Below the pieces are notes generated by a model. That model was not told the DNA's origin, did no database searches, and saw nothing but the letters and a program-made list of their open reading frames with translations. A stretch of DNA of 64,000 nt, taken from NCBI RefSeq assembly GCF_000980875.1, contig NZ_LAYO01000105.1, positions 39,477 through 103,476 of the forward strand, written 5' to 3'. A program made the position numbers and the translations under genes. Of this stretch, positions 9,352 through 18,083 are shown piece after piece. Every line of letters starts with the position of its first letter. Position 1 is the first letter of the stretch. The stretch comes from Leucobacter sp. Ag1. GTDB lineage: Bacteria > Actinomycetota > Actinomycetes > Actinomycetales > Microbacteriaceae.

Positions 9352-9825
9352 CTAGCGGGCGCCCCAGCCGAAGCGGTGGGTGCGGATGCCGTAGTAGGTG
9401 AAGGTCTCGGCGCGGGAGACCCCGGGGGTGGGGCGGATGCGTCGATTGATGAGCTCGAACAGCGCCTCCTGGTCCTCGGCGATGACCTCGACGAGCAGGT
9501 CGTAGCGACCCGCGGCCAGCACGACGTAGATGACGTTCTCGATCTCGCTCAGCGCCTCGGCGACGACCTCGAGATCGCCGTCGGCGACGACCCCGACCAT
9601 CGCCATGCTGCGGTATCCGAGCCGGAGCGGATTCGTGACGCCGACGATCTGCAGGGTGCCGCGTTCCTCGAGCCGCATGACCCGCTTGCGGGCGCCCCCG
9701 GCGGTGAGCCCGACGAGCTGCCCGAGCTCCGCGTACCCGAGTCGGCCGTCCTCCTGCAGCGCGGTCAGCAGGGCGCGATCGATGTCGTCGAGGACGTCCG
9801 GGGTGTCGTGCGGTGCGTCGTGCAT
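9352..9825 (-). CDS. Lrp/AsnC family transcriptional regulator
   Basis: A 157-residue protein with the normal family layout: an N-terminal winged helix-turn-helix (about 12-60, ID-RALLTALQEDGR and LVGLTAGGARKRVMRLEERG) and a C-terminal RAM/effector-binding domain (VVLAAGRYDLLVEV). Members usually sense amino acids and often act on a divergent neighbour. Here the divergent neighbour is an aminotransferase fusion, so it is the likely target. The helix-turn-helix has AGGAR where many members have SPTAVRRR, so operator specificity may differ. Confidence 0.92.
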   Translation of the reverse strand: MHDAPHDTPDVLDDIDRALLTALQEDGRLGYAELGQLVGLTAGGARKRVMRLEERGTLQIVGVTNPLRLGYRSMAMVGVVADGDLEVVAEALSEIENVIYVVLAAGRYDLLVEVIAEDQEALFELINRRIRPTPGVSRAETFTYYGIRTHRFGWGAR

Positions 9826-9936
9826 GGGGCCTCCGTGGAGTCGCGGGCGAACACTGACCAGTGTATCGAGGATGAAAAGTTACTGGTACGCTCTGTTTGG
9901 TAATGAAAAATGACCAGACTGGATGGAGTGGGATCG
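9826..9936. promoter_or_regulatory. Divergent regulatory region between lrp-like gene and aminotransferase fusion
   Basis: The 111-base gap contains the most AT-rich stretch of this part of the window (about 9870-9915), including TTACTGGTA and TTGGTAATG. Such a region between an Lrp gene and its divergent target is where an Lrp operator and both promoters would be expected. No clean palindrome could be assigned. Confidence 0.4.
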
Positions 9937-12846
9937 ATGGGTGATGCGTTGCGTGAAGACTGGCTGCTCCGGCGCCCGGAACCGGACCTCGCAGAGGTCG
10001 CCCGCATCGCGGAGGCCGAATTCGGTGCGACGGGTACGCTCGGCGAACTGGGCAGCCAGCAGGACCGCAACTTCCTGATCGGCGATCCGGCGGGCGACGC
10101 GAGCATCCTGCTGAAGGTCGTCCACCCCACGGTGACCGAGGCCGAGGTCTCGCTCCAGGTCCGGGTCTCCGACGCGCTGCGCGAGGCCGGGGTGCGCACT
10201 CCGCGGATCCTCACCGCCGCGTCCGGTCAGCGCTCCCTCGCGATCGCGGACCGCGAGGGCGGCGAGTCCCGCGTCCTCGCCTACGAGACGGTTCGGGGCG
10301 TCGCGCTGGCCGAGCGCCACGAGATCGACGGGGCCCGCGCCGAGGAGCTCGGATCCCTGGCGGCGCGCGTCGCGAACGCGCTGGCCTCCGTCGATCATCC
10401 CGCGGCGCGGCGCAGACACCAGTGGGAGCTCGGCAACGCGGCAGCGGTGGTCGAGCGGCTCATCGGAGAACTGCCCGAGGAACGAAGGGACGCGTGCCGT
10501 CGCGCGGTCGACGAAGCGCTGCAGCGGCTCGATGCCGTGCGTCCGCTGCTGCGCGCCCAGCTGATCCACGGGGATCTCACGAGCGACAACATCATGCTCG
10601 ACGCCGCCGGAGCGCTGTGGGTCATCGACCTGGGCGACGCCGCCCGCTCCTGGCGCATCGCGGAGCTCGCCGTGCTCGTGGCCGATGTGCTGGGACGCAC
10701 GGGCAGCCTCGCGACCGCGGCCCGCGCCGTGAGCGGATTCGCCGCGACGTGCGAGGATCCGCTGACCGACGCGGAGCTCGCCGCGCTCTGGCCCCTCGTC
10801 ACGCTCCGCGGCGCCGTGCTCGCGGTGAGCGGATGGAGCCAGATCCGCATCGATCCGGACAACGCGTACGCGCGCGAGCGCCTCGAGCACGAGTGGCGGG
10901 TGTTCGAACGCGCCGCCGCGCTCGATCCCGACCCGGTCGAGGCGCAGTTGCGGCTGGCCGCAGGACTGACCCACCGGGCCGGCCTGGCCTACCGGGATCT
11001 GGTGCCCGGGCTCGACCGCGCGCGGGTCATCGACCTCGGGATCCGCAGCGAGGCGCTCGACCGCGGGCGCTGGACCGACGCCGGGGTCGAGCAGGAGCTC
11101 GCCCGCGCGGCGCTCGGCACCGCGTCCGTCGCCGTCATGCGCTTCGGAGAGGCCCGCCTGAGCCGGGTCTCGACCGATGTCCGCGAACCCGTCGACACCC
11201 GCTCCCGCTGCGTGGAGCTCTGGACCCGGCCCGGGGCGACGGTGACCGCTCCGTTCGCCGGGCGCATCGAGACGGGGGCCGGGTTCGCGGAGCTGCGCGC
11301 CGACGGCGTGGTGCTGCGCATCGAGGGGATCGACCCCGCGGTGTCCCCGTCCTCCGGTGAGGTCCGCGCTGGGGCGGAGCTCGGACGCGTCGGAGCGTAC
11401 GCCCCGGGCCTCGGCCGGCTCGTGGTCGCGCGCCGCATGCTCGATGCGGCTCCGGCTCCGCTCTTCGCGGGCGCGCTCGACGAGTACGCGCCGGAGGGCG
11501 CCGCCGATCCCTCGGCGCTGCTGGGGCTCGTCGCCGTGCCGGACCCCACCCGCGAGCTGCGCGATGAGCAGCGCCGCCGCGAGCACGCCATGGGCGGGGC
11601 CGCGGAGCGGTACTACCTCGACCCGCCCCGGTTCGAACGCGGCTGGAACACCCTGCTCATCGACACGCGCGGTCGCGCGTACCTCGACCTGGTCAACAAC
11701 GTGACCGCGATCGGGCACTCGCACCCGCGGCTCGCGGACGCGGTCGGTCGGCAGCTGCACCTGCTCAACACGAATTCCCGGTTCCTCTACGAGGCCTACG
11801 CGGACTTCGCCGAGAAGCTGCTCGCGCACGCGCCGGATCCCTCGCTCGACACGGTGATCCCCGTCAACAGCGGTTCCGAGGCGGTCGATCTCGCGATCCG
11901 CCTCGCTCAGGCGGCCACCGGCCGGCGCGACCTCATCGCGGCCCGCGAGGGGTACCACGGCTGGACCATGGCCGCGGACGCCGTCAGCACCTCGGCCTTC
12001 GACAACCCGTCGGCGCTCGCCTCCCGCCCCGAGTGGGTCCACCTCGTGGACGCGCCGAACGACTACCGCGGCCCGCACCGGGGCGCGGGTGCGGGCGCCG
12101 CCTATGCCGCGCAGGTGGGCCGGGTCGCCGCCCGCCTCGGCGACGAGGGCCGGCCGGCCGCGGCATTCATCTGCGAACCGGTGCTCGGCAACGCCGGGGG
12201 CGTGATGCCGCCCGAGGGGTACCTCGCGGCCGCATACGACGCGATCCGGGCGAACGGCGGGCTCGCGATCGCCGACGAGGTGCAGGTCGGCTACGGTCGC
12301 CTGGGCGGCGCCTTCTGGGGATCCGAGCTGCAGGGCGCGGTCCCCGACATCATCGCGGTCGCGAAGGCCGCGGGCAACGCCTACCCGGTGGGAGCGGTGA
12401 TCGCCCGACGCGAGATCGTCGACGCGCTGCGCGACGAGGGCATGTTCTTCTCGTCCGCGGCGGGAGCCCCCGCGAGTGCGATCGCCGCGTCCGCGGTGCT
12501 CGACGTGATCCGCGACGAGGGGCTCCAGCGGAACGCGGCGATCGTCGGCGCGCACCTGCGCGCGCGGATCGAGGAACTGGCCGCCCGTCGCAGCCTGATC
12601 GGCAGGGTGCACGGCAGCGGGCTCTACCTCGGCGTCGAGCTGGTGCGCGACCGCGAGACCCTGGAGCCCGCGCAGGAGGAGACCGCTCGCATCTGCGAGC
12701 GGCTGCTCGACCACGGGATCATCATGCAGGCGACCTCCGAGCGGCAGAACGTGCTCAAGGTGAAGCCGCCCATGACCCTCACGATCGCCGAGGCCGACGT
12801 GTTCGTCGCCGCGCTCGACGCCGTGCTGGGCGAGCTGGAGGGCTAG
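9937..12846 (+). CDS. Fusion: APH-type kinase, M23-like domain and class III PLP aminotransferase
   Basis: About 969 residues from ATG 9937 (GGAG at 9925-9928); an in-frame ATG at 9910 lacks a binding site. The first third is an aminoglycoside/choline-kinase fold (LIHGDLTSDN, then VIDLGDAARSW). The middle (about 11230-11430) resembles an M23/lipoyl-like beta domain but shows no HxH metal motif, so it is probably non-catalytic. The last 450 residues are a class III aminotransferase fold, with IADEVQVGYG and the PLP lysine in VAKAAGNAYPVG (about K810). In animals, related separate proteins phosphorylate 5-hydroxylysine and then cleave phospho-hydroxylysine or phosphoethanolamine. A kinase plus ammonia-phospholyase acting in sequence on an amino alcohol is therefore plausible, but the substrate is not shown by the sequence. 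Confidence 0.88.
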   Translation: MGDALREDWLLRRPEPDLAEVARIAEAEFGATGTLGELGSQQDRNFLIGDPAGDASILLKVVHPTVTEAEVSLQVRVSDALREAGVRTPRILTAASGQRSLAIADREGGESRVLAYETVRGVALAERHEIDGARAEELGSLAARVANALASVDHPAARRRHQWELGNAAAVVERLIGELPEERRDACRRAVDEALQRLDAVRPLLRAQLIHGDLTSDNIMLDAAGALWVIDLGDAARSWRIAELAVLVADVLGRTGSLATAARAVSGFAATCEDPLTDAELAALWPLVTLRGAVLAVSGWSQIRIDPDNAYARERLEHEWRVFERAAALDPDPVEAQLRLAAGLTHRAGLAYRDLVPGLDRARVIDLGIRSEALDRGRWTDAGVEQELARAALGTASVAVMRFGEARLSRVSTDVREPVDTRSRCVELWTRPGATVTAPFAGRIETGAGFAELRADGVVLRIEGIDPAVSPSSGEVRAGAELGRVGAYAPGLGRLVVARRMLDAAPAPLFAGALDEYAPEGAADPSALLGLVAVPDPTRELRDEQRRREHAMGGAAERYYLDPPRFERGWNTLLIDTRGRAYLDLVNNVTAIGHSHPRLADAVGRQLHLLNTNSRFLYEAYADFAEKLLAHAPDPSLDTVIPVNSGSEAVDLAIRLAQAATGRRDLIAAREGYHGWTMAADAVSTSAFDNPSALASRPEWVHLVDAPNDYRGPHRGAGAGAAYAAQVGRVAARLGDEGRPAAAFICEPVLGNAGGVMPPEGYLAAAYDAIRANGGLAIADEVQVGYGRLGGAFWGSELQGAVPDIIAVAKAAGNAYPVGAVIARREIVDALRDEGMFFSSAAGAPASAIAASAVLDVIRDEGLQRNAAIVGAHLRARIEELAARRSLIGRVHGSGLYLGVELVRDRETLEPAQEETARICERLLDHGIIMQATSERQNVLKVKPPMTLTIAEADVFVAALDAVLGELEG

Positions 12847-13667
12847 GCCTCGGGCTCGGCCCCCGCGTCTGCGGAGAGACCCGCATAGTCGACGAGCCGG
12901 TCGGCGATGACGGGGAACTCCGCGCGCACCTCGGCGACGCGGGCCGGATCGAGGTCGACGGCGAGCAGCTGCTCGCCGGCGCCGCACTCGGCGAGCACGA
13001 GCCCCGACGGATCGACCACCCGGCTGCTGCCGCCGAGCTCGACGCCGCGCTGCGTGCCGCACGCGTTGACCGCGATGACGAACAGCTGGTGCTCGACCGC
13101 GCGGGCGCGGGTGAACAGCTGCCAGTGCTCGCGCCGCGCGGCGGGCCAGGCCGCCGGCACCACGACGCTCTCGGCGCCGCGGGAGCTGATCTGCTGCCAG
13201 AGCCCGGGGAATCGCAGGTCGTAGCAGGTGGTGCTGGCGAGCGCGCCGACGGGGCTGCTCGTGACGCTTAGACGGTCGCCCGGGGTCAGCAGCTCGGCCT
13301 CGAGCGAGCGGTAGCCGAAGACGTGGATCTTGCGGTAGGTCTGCGTGATGCGCCCGTCGCGGTCGAGCAGCACGGCGGTGTTGAACAGCCGGCCGCTGCC
13401 GTCGCGTTCGACGATGCTGCCGAGGTGCACGGCGGCCCCCGTGGCGCGGGCGACGCGGCGGCCCATGGCCACCGTCGGGCCGTCGAGCGGCTCGGCGCGA
13501 TCGGCGTACGCGTCGAACGAGAAGTAGCCGGCGCTCCACAGCTCGGGGAGCACGACGAGATCGGCGCCCGGGGCCTCGCGCAGCAGCAGCTGCTCGACGC
13601 GCGCGATGCGGTCCGGCTGCGATTCATCGTCGGGGCTCGCCACCTGCGCGAGCAGCACGCGGGTCAT
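12843..13667 (-). CDS. Carbon-nitrogen hydrolase (nitrilase superfamily)
   Basis: A 274-residue cytosolic amidase-like enzyme from the ATG at 13667. The Glu-Lys-Cys catalytic set is complete: Glu42 (LPELW), Lys113 (YRKIHVFGY) and Cys148 (TTCYDLRFP). CYDLRFP and the length fit the omega-amidase/NIT2-like branch, so hydrolysis of a small amide is expected; the exact substrate is unknown. It is the last gene of a four-gene operon, its start overlaps the DinB-like gene by four bases, and its stop overlaps the convergent aminotransferase gene by four bases. Confidence 0.92.
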   Translation of the reverse strand: MTRVLLAQVASPDDESQPDRIARVEQLLLREAPGADLVVLPELWSAGYFSFDAYADRAEPLDGPTVAMGRRVARATGAAVHLGSIVERDGSGRLFNTAVLLDRDGRITQTYRKIHVFGYRSLEAELLTPGDRLSVTSSPVGALASTTCYDLRFPGLWQQISSRGAESVVVPAAWPAARREHWQLFTRARAVEHQLFVIAVNACGTQRGVELGGSSRVVDPSGLVLAECGAGEQLLAVDLDPARVAEVRAEFPVIADRLVDYAGLSADAGAEPEA

Positions 13668-14272
13668 GCGTCGATCCTCACGCGGGCGTCGCTGCGCCGG
13701 GCCGCCTCGTGCGCCGCGGCCTCGAGTCGCTGCCGGTAGTCGGTCAGCCACTCGTCGTCCACCGCGGGCAGGTTCGTCGCGCCCGGGCGCATGCCCGCCG
13801 AGCCGTCGACGAGCTCGCGCACGATGTCGGCGTGGCCTGCATGGCGGGCGTACTCGGCGGTCACGTGGACCAAGATCTGCCGGAGCGTGACCGGGTTGCG
13901 GGTCCACCAGGGCACCGTGCCCTCGGCGTCGAGGTCGAGCGCGTCGACGGTGGCGGCGGTGCGTTCGGCCGCCGCGCGGGACAGCGCGATGATCTCGGCG
14001 CTCGTCTGGTCGGGGGTCGCCCACATGTCGGCGTTCGGCTCGGCGTCGTCGGCGAGCCAGGGGAGCGCGATGCCCGAAGGACGGCCGAAGACCCGGCCGA
14101 AGTAGTCGAGCTCGACGCTCGCCGTGTGCTTCACGAGCCCGAGCAGGTTGGTGCCCGTCGGGGTCATCGGACGACGCAGCTCGTACTCGCCCAGCCCGTC
14201 GAGCTTCCAGAGCAGCGCGCCGCGCACCTCGTCGAGCTTCGCGCGGAGCAGGTCCTTCTCGGATACGGTCAT
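13664..14272 (-). CDS. DinB-superfamily (DUF664-like) protein
   Basis: A 202-residue helical-bundle protein. The early segment LLWKLDGLGEYELRRPMTPTGTNLLGLVKHTA with VELDYFGRVFG, and the later ILVHVTAEYARHAGHADIVREL, match the DinB-like four-helix fold, in which spaced His residues bind a metal. Some family members are thiol-dependent transferases, but the reaction here cannot be read from the sequence. The gene overlaps its neighbours on both sides by four bases (ATGA), so translation is probably coupled to the GntR regulator and the nitrilase. Confidence 0.85.
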   Translation of the reverse strand: MTVSEKDLLRAKLDEVRGALLWKLDGLGEYELRRPMTPTGTNLLGLVKHTASVELDYFGRVFGRPSGIALPWLADDAEPNADMWATPDQTSAEIIALSRAAAERTAATVDALDLDAEGTVPWWTRNPVTLRQILVHVTAEYARHAGHADIVRELVDGSAGMRPGATNLPAVDDEWLTDYRQRLEAAAHEAARRSDARVRIDA

Positions 14273-14988
14273 GCCCTCAGCCTAGAGTCGACCTCCGACA
14301 CCGCGGAATCCGCGCTCGCTGCGCGCTCCGCGATCCCGGCGGAGTCGTGCGCGAGCGTGCCCGTGCGGTGCGCGCGCATGAGCGCCTCGATCTCGTCGGC
14401 GGGCGCGCCCGCGGCGATCCGGTCGACCAGTTCGGTGTGCTCGTGCGAGAGCCGCTCGCTGATCTCCCCGCGGTACCCGACCACCGAGGCCCGCATGGCC
14501 GCCACCCGCAGCTGCCCGCGCTGCAGCGTGTCGCGCAGGTAATGGTTGGGGCAGCGCGACTGCAGGAGGCCGTGGAACTCGAGGCTGGCCTCGTTGTAGG
14601 CGTGGAAGTCGCCGCGCTCGTGCGCCGCGTCCATCAGCGCGTTGAGCTCCCGAGCCCGGTCGAGGTCCTCCGCGGTCAGCAGCGGCGCCGAGAGCGATAC
14701 CGCGAGCCCCTCGAGCACGGCCTGCGTCTGCATCACATCGCGGTACCCCTCGGCGCCGAGCTCGGCGACCCGGGCGCCGCGGTGGAACTCGAACTCGACG
14801 AGCCCCTCGGACTCCAGGCGGCGCAGCGCCTCGCGGACCGGGATCAGGCTGACGCCCGTCTCGCCCGCGAGCGTGCCGATGTGGATCGGGTCGCCCGCGG
14901 CGAAGTCGCCCGCCACGATCCGCTCCATCACATGGTCGTAGACCCGCCTGGTCTTGTCGCGGGGACCGGCCTGGGGATCCGCGCTCAT
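14269..14988 (-). CDS. GntR family regulator, FadR/FCD type
   Basis: A 239-residue repressor-like protein from the ATG at 14988. The winged helix is at about 10-75 (VYDHVMERIVAGDFAAGD, LAGETGVSLIPVREALRRLE, with PVREALRRLE the family signature). The C-terminal helical FCD domain (about 90-225) normally binds a small carboxylic acid with metal-coordinating Asp/His residues (SLEFHGLLQ, HEHTELVDRI). It overlaps the esterase gene by four bases upstream and the DinB-like gene downstream, so it likely controls its own operon. Confidence 0.9.
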   Translation of the reverse strand: MSADPQAGPRDKTRRVYDHVMERIVAGDFAAGDPIHIGTLAGETGVSLIPVREALRRLESEGLVEFEFHRGARVAELGAEGYRDVMQTQAVLEGLAVSLSAPLLTAEDLDRARELNALMDAAHERGDFHAYNEASLEFHGLLQSRCPNHYLRDTLQRGQLRVAAMRASVVGYRGEISERLSHEHTELVDRIAAGAPADEIEALMRAHRTGTLAHDSAGIAERAASADSAVSEVDSRLRA

Positions 14989-15755
14989 CGCTGATCCGCT
15001 CCGTCGGCGCCCGCCGCGGAAGCGCGCTCGTCCGCGAGGAGCGGTCGGAGGAACGCGGCGATGTCGTCGAGCTCGTCGCGACCGATGCCGTGCAGGATCC
15101 CGGTGTACTCCCGGTAGACCAGCGACGTGCGCTCGGGCAGCCACTCGGCGGTGCGCGCGATGCGGGCGGCGTCGATCACGGGGTCCTCCACGTCGCGGCC
15201 CCAGAAGACCGGCGGGCGCGCGGCGGCGAGCTCCCGATCCCCGTCGTAGGCGCCGGCGGGGACGAAGCCCGAGCAGATCGCACCCGCGGCGAAACCTCCG
15301 GGGCGCAGTCGCAGCAGCGAGGTCACCATCGCTCCGCCCTGCGAGAACCCGAGCAGCGCGACGGACGGGCGGCGCTCGGCCCCGGCCTCGAGCGCGCGCT
15401 CGACGACGCCGTCGATCCAGGCGAGTGCGGCGACGGCCGCGGCGTGGGGCGCCGTGCCTTCGAACCGGTCGGGCGTCGGATCGTGCGCGAGGCCCTGCGC
15501 GCCGAACGACAGCGGGAACCAGGCGTAGCCGTTCTCGACCGGCGCGGGGGCGACCAGCGGTGCGCGCGGCGAAGCGCAGACGGCCGACGGCAGGAACGGG
15601 GCGAGCTCGATCAGATCGCCCTCGAAGGATCCGTAGCCGTGCATGAGCACGAGCAGTGGGCGGTCGGCCAGTGCGGCGAGCGCCTCCGCCTCGGACGCCG
15701 GTGCACCGTCGACGGCCCATCGAACGCGGGCCGGGTCGATTTGCAGCTCTGCCAT
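14985..15755 (-). CDS. Alpha/beta hydrolase (carboxylesterase/phospholipase family)
   Basis: A 256-residue serine hydrolase with an oxyanion-hole loop LMHGYGS, nucleophile Ser138 in GFSQGG, a probable acid Asp191 and His222 in ILHGIG. This layout matches the carboxylesterase/lysophospholipase family. The substrate is not evident. It is the first gene of the minus-strand operon that continues into the GntR, DinB-like and nitrilase genes, and it diverges from the Nudix-like gene. Confidence 0.9.
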   Translation of the reverse strand: MAELQIDPARVRWAVDGAPASEAEALAALADRPLLVLMHGYGSFEGDLIELAPFLPSAVCASPRAPLVAPAPVENGYAWFPLSFGAQGLAHDPTPDRFEGTAPHAAAVAALAWIDGVVERALEAGAERRPSVALLGFSQGGAMVTSLLRLRPGGFAAGAICSGFVPAGAYDGDRELAAARPPVFWGRDVEDPVIDAARIARTAEWLPERTSLVYREYTGILHGIGRDELDDIAAFLRPLLADERASAAGADGADQR

Positions 15756-15841
15756 GGGTCCAGCGTAGTTCGAAACCGCCTGGGCGCCGCGGTGCGCCGA
15801 TTCCTCCCGGCGCGGCGCGTTCCCGAGCGGAGTCGGGCAGA

Positions 15842-16429
15842 ATGGGCCGCATGAGCATCGACACCGCCGAGCTGCCGGAACCGCAGGACCCCGAGGACCG
15901 TCCGCAGTTCGGCCCGGACGGCAGCGGATGGCTCAGCGACGACGAGCTCTCGTTCGTGCGCGGCCGGGTGCCGCTCGTCTACGTCGAAGCGGTTCCCGTG
16001 CGGGTCGACGGCGTCGGGCGGGTCACCGAGGTCGGTCTGCTGCTGCGCGGCACCGCCGACGGCGGCATGACCCGGGCGCTCGTCTCGGGTCGGGTTCGGA
16101 AGGACGAGGCGCTGCGGGACGCGCTGTTCCGGCACCTCGAGAACGACCTCGGCCACATGGCCTTTCCGCTGATCCCGGCGGCCCCGGTGCCCGCGCAGGT
16201 GGCCGAGTACTTCCCGCTGCCCGGTCTCACACCCTACGTCGACGAGCGCCAGCACGCGGTGTCGCTCGTCTACGTGGTGCCGGTGACGGGCAGCTGCACA
16301 CCGCGTCAGGACGCGCTCGAGGTGACCTGGATGTCGCCGGAGGAAGCGCTCGCGCCCGAGACGCTCGCCGAGCTGGTCGGCGGGCGCGGCCGCCTGCTCC
16401 GGCAGGTGCTCGCCACCGTCGGGTGTTGA
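15842..16429 (+). CDS. Nudix-like protein (DUF4916 type)
   Basis: A 195-residue protein. GGAG at 15829-15832 favours the ATG at 15842 over the one at 15851. The body (VPLVYVEAVPVRVDGVGRV, then GLLLRG) has the Nudix beta-strand pattern, and residues around 16085-16160 align with the Nudix box. That box is degenerate: RHLENDLG replaces the usual REUxEExGU, so classical pyrophosphohydrolase activity is uncertain. It resembles actinobacterial DUF4916 proteins. It converges with the SprT-like gene. Confidence 0.8.
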   Translation: MGRMSIDTAELPEPQDPEDRPQFGPDGSGWLSDDELSFVRGRVPLVYVEAVPVRVDGVGRVTEVGLLLRGTADGGMTRALVSGRVRKDEALRDALFRHLENDLGHMAFPLIPAAPVPAQVAEYFPLPGLTPYVDERQHAVSLVYVVPVTGSCTPRQDALEVTWMSPEEALAPETLAELVGGRGRLLRQVLATVGC

Positions 16430-16475
16430 GTCGGCGGCCTCGGCGACGGGCGGTCGCGGCCCCGCTGGGCGACGG

Positions 16476-16943
16476 TCAGCCCCGCTGGGCGTCCTCGCGC
16501 CGCCGCCAGCTGATCGTGTGCTCCGGGCGGAACCCCCGAGCGCAACGCGCGCAGGACGACACCCGGGTCGGCTTGCGGAAGCGGAAGTGCTCGTGCCCGG
16601 CGGGGCAGGTGCCCACCCACGGCGCCAGCTCGTGCGCGATCTCGCCGTCGTGCGTCCGTCCGCCGACGTAGCCGATCCCCGCCGCGACCGCCCGCCACTT
16701 CGGGCCGTGGCCGGCCGAGGGGCCGGCCATCGCGTGCGCCACCTCGTGCAGCAGCACCTGGTGGATCTCGTCGTCGTCGAACTTCGCCGCGAGATGCCTC
16801 GACACGGTGATGCGCCGGTTCGTGTAGTCGCACAGGCCCGCTCGGCGCCGGGCGTGGTCGAAGCCGAAGCTCCAGGCCCGGGGATCCAGGTGCATGCGGA
16901 TGAGCGCATCGGCCCACACGCGGACGCGCTCGAGGTCAGCCAC
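16476..16943 (-). CDS. SprT-like zinc metalloprotease-fold protein
   Basis: A 155-residue protein from a GTG at 16943. It has the SprT signature HEVAH (about 66-70) and a third metal ligand candidate His79 (GHGPKWR), followed by a C-terminal zinc-ribbon-like set of cysteines (TCPAGH, CARC). Relatives include SprT and the Spartan DNA-protein-crosslink protease, but function in actinobacteria is not settled. The start overlaps the end of the spermidine-synthase-like gene by eight bases. It is the last gene of the minus-strand run. Confidence 0.88.
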   Translation of the reverse strand: MADLERVRVWADALIRMHLDPRAWSFGFDHARRRAGLCDYTNRRITVSRHLAAKFDDDEIHQVLLHEVAHAMAGPSAGHGPKWRAVAAGIGYVGGRTHDGEIAHELAPWVGTCPAGHEHFRFRKPTRVSSCARCARGFRPEHTISWRRREDAQRG

Positions 16944-17796
16944 GGCCGAACAGCTCGCGCGCGGGAGCGGGGGAGTCCACCGCCGTCGCATCGGTCACGG
17001 GCGAGGTGCCCCGGATGAGCTCCGAGAGCTCGGCGCCCTCCAGCATGCGCGCCGGGTGCGGCCCGCCGGCCAGCAGGCGCGGCAGCCAGTCCAGCTCGCT
17101 CACGTCGCCGTTCGACGCGATCAGCACGACGTTGCCGAACCGTCGGCCTTTCAGCACCTGGGGCTCGGCCACGGCGGCCACGTTCGCGAAGCGGGCGGCG
17201 AGCGTTGCCGCCTGACCGCGGACGAAGGGCAGGCCGGTGCCGTCCGCGGCGTTGAGCACCACGAGTCCGTCGGGGGCGAGCAGCGGGCGGACGAGATCGT
17301 AGAACTCGAGGCTGGACACGTGCGCGGGCGTGCGGGCGCCCGCGAAGATGTCGACGATCACGAGGTCCATCGCCCCCTGCATCCCGGCGGGGAGCTTCGC
17401 GAGCACCGCGCGGGCGTCGCCGCGACGTACGCGGATGCTCGCTCGCTTCGGCAGCGGCGCGTGCTCGCGCACCAGATCGACGAGCGCGTCCTCGATCTCG
17501 ATGACCTGCTGCCGGCTGCCGGGGCGGGTGGCCTCGACGTAGCGCGGCAGGGTGAAGGCGCCGCCCCCGAGGTGCAGCGCCGAGATGGGGGCGCCGCTCG
17601 GGCGGAACAGGTCGATGACGTGGCCGATGCGGCGGATGTACTCGAAGAACAGGTCCGACGGGTCGTCGAGGTTCACGTGCGACTGCGGAGTGCCGTCGAC
17701 CACGAGCTGCACGGCGCCGGGCACGAAGCGGTCGTCCTCGATCTCGGCCACGAGCCCGGAGGACAGGATCCGGGACCGTGCGGGCTGCTCGCTCAC
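16936..17796 (-). CDS. Spermidine synthase-like (class I methyltransferase fold) protein
   Basis: A 286-residue protein from a GTG at 17796 that overlaps the glutaredoxin gene stop (GTGA). An N-terminal beta segment (VAEIEDDRFVPGAVQLVVDG, SHVNL) precedes a Rossmann fold with HLGGGAFTLPRY, an acidic EIED motif after strand 2, and VIVDIFAG. This is the polyamine aminopropyltransferase pattern, but many actinobacterial members of this family lack proof of aminopropyl transfer, so the substrate remains open. Confidence 0.88.
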   Translation of the reverse strand: MSEQPARSRILSSGLVAEIEDDRFVPGAVQLVVDGTPQSHVNLDDPSDLFFEYIRRIGHVIDLFRPSGAPISALHLGGGAFTLPRYVEATRPGSRQQVIEIEDALVDLVREHAPLPKRASIRVRRGDARAVLAKLPAGMQGAMDLVIVDIFAGARTPAHVSSLEFYDLVRPLLAPDGLVVLNAADGTGLPFVRGQAATLAARFANVAAVAEPQVLKGRRFGNVVLIASNGDVSELDWLPRLLAGGPHPARMLEGAELSELIRGTSPVTDATAVDSPAPARELFGRG

Positions 17797-18083
17797 GCGG
17801 TGCGTGCGGTGAGGCCGAGCTCGGCGAGCTTGGAGCGCAGGTCCCCGTCGCTCGGCTCGACCTGGTGGGTGCCGTCGGGGAACGTCACGACCGGGATGTT
17901 CGTGCGTCCGCTGATGTCGCGCGCAACGTCGGCGGCGGCCGGATCCTCGACCAGGTCGACCCACTCGAACGGCACCTCGAGGTCGTTCAGTACGCGCTTG
18001 GCGCGTCGGCAATCGCCGCACCAGTCGGCGCCGAAGACGCGGATCTGCGGTGCTGCGGAAGCGGATGCGGTGGAATCGCTCAT
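17793..18083 (-). CDS. Glutaredoxin-like thiol-disulfide protein (CGDC)
   Basis: A 96-residue thioredoxin-fold protein with redox motif CGDC (Cys22-Cys25) in ADWCGDCRRAK, a cis-proline region (TNIPVVTFPDG) and the closing segment of NrdH/mycoredoxin-like proteins. Mycothiol-linked reduction is plausible in an actinobacterium. It overlaps the genes on both sides by four bases. Confidence 0.9.
   Translation of the reverse strand: MSDSTASASAAPQIRVFGADWCGDCRRAKRVLNDLEVPFEWVDLVEDPAAADVARDISGRTNIPVVTFPDGTHQVEPSDGDLRSKLAELGLTARTA

Noticed and set aside
9910..9936. ATG at 9910 as the start of the aminotransferase fusion.
   Set aside because: It has no ribosome binding site, while the in-frame ATG at 9937 follows GGAG at a good distance. 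Not fully excluded.
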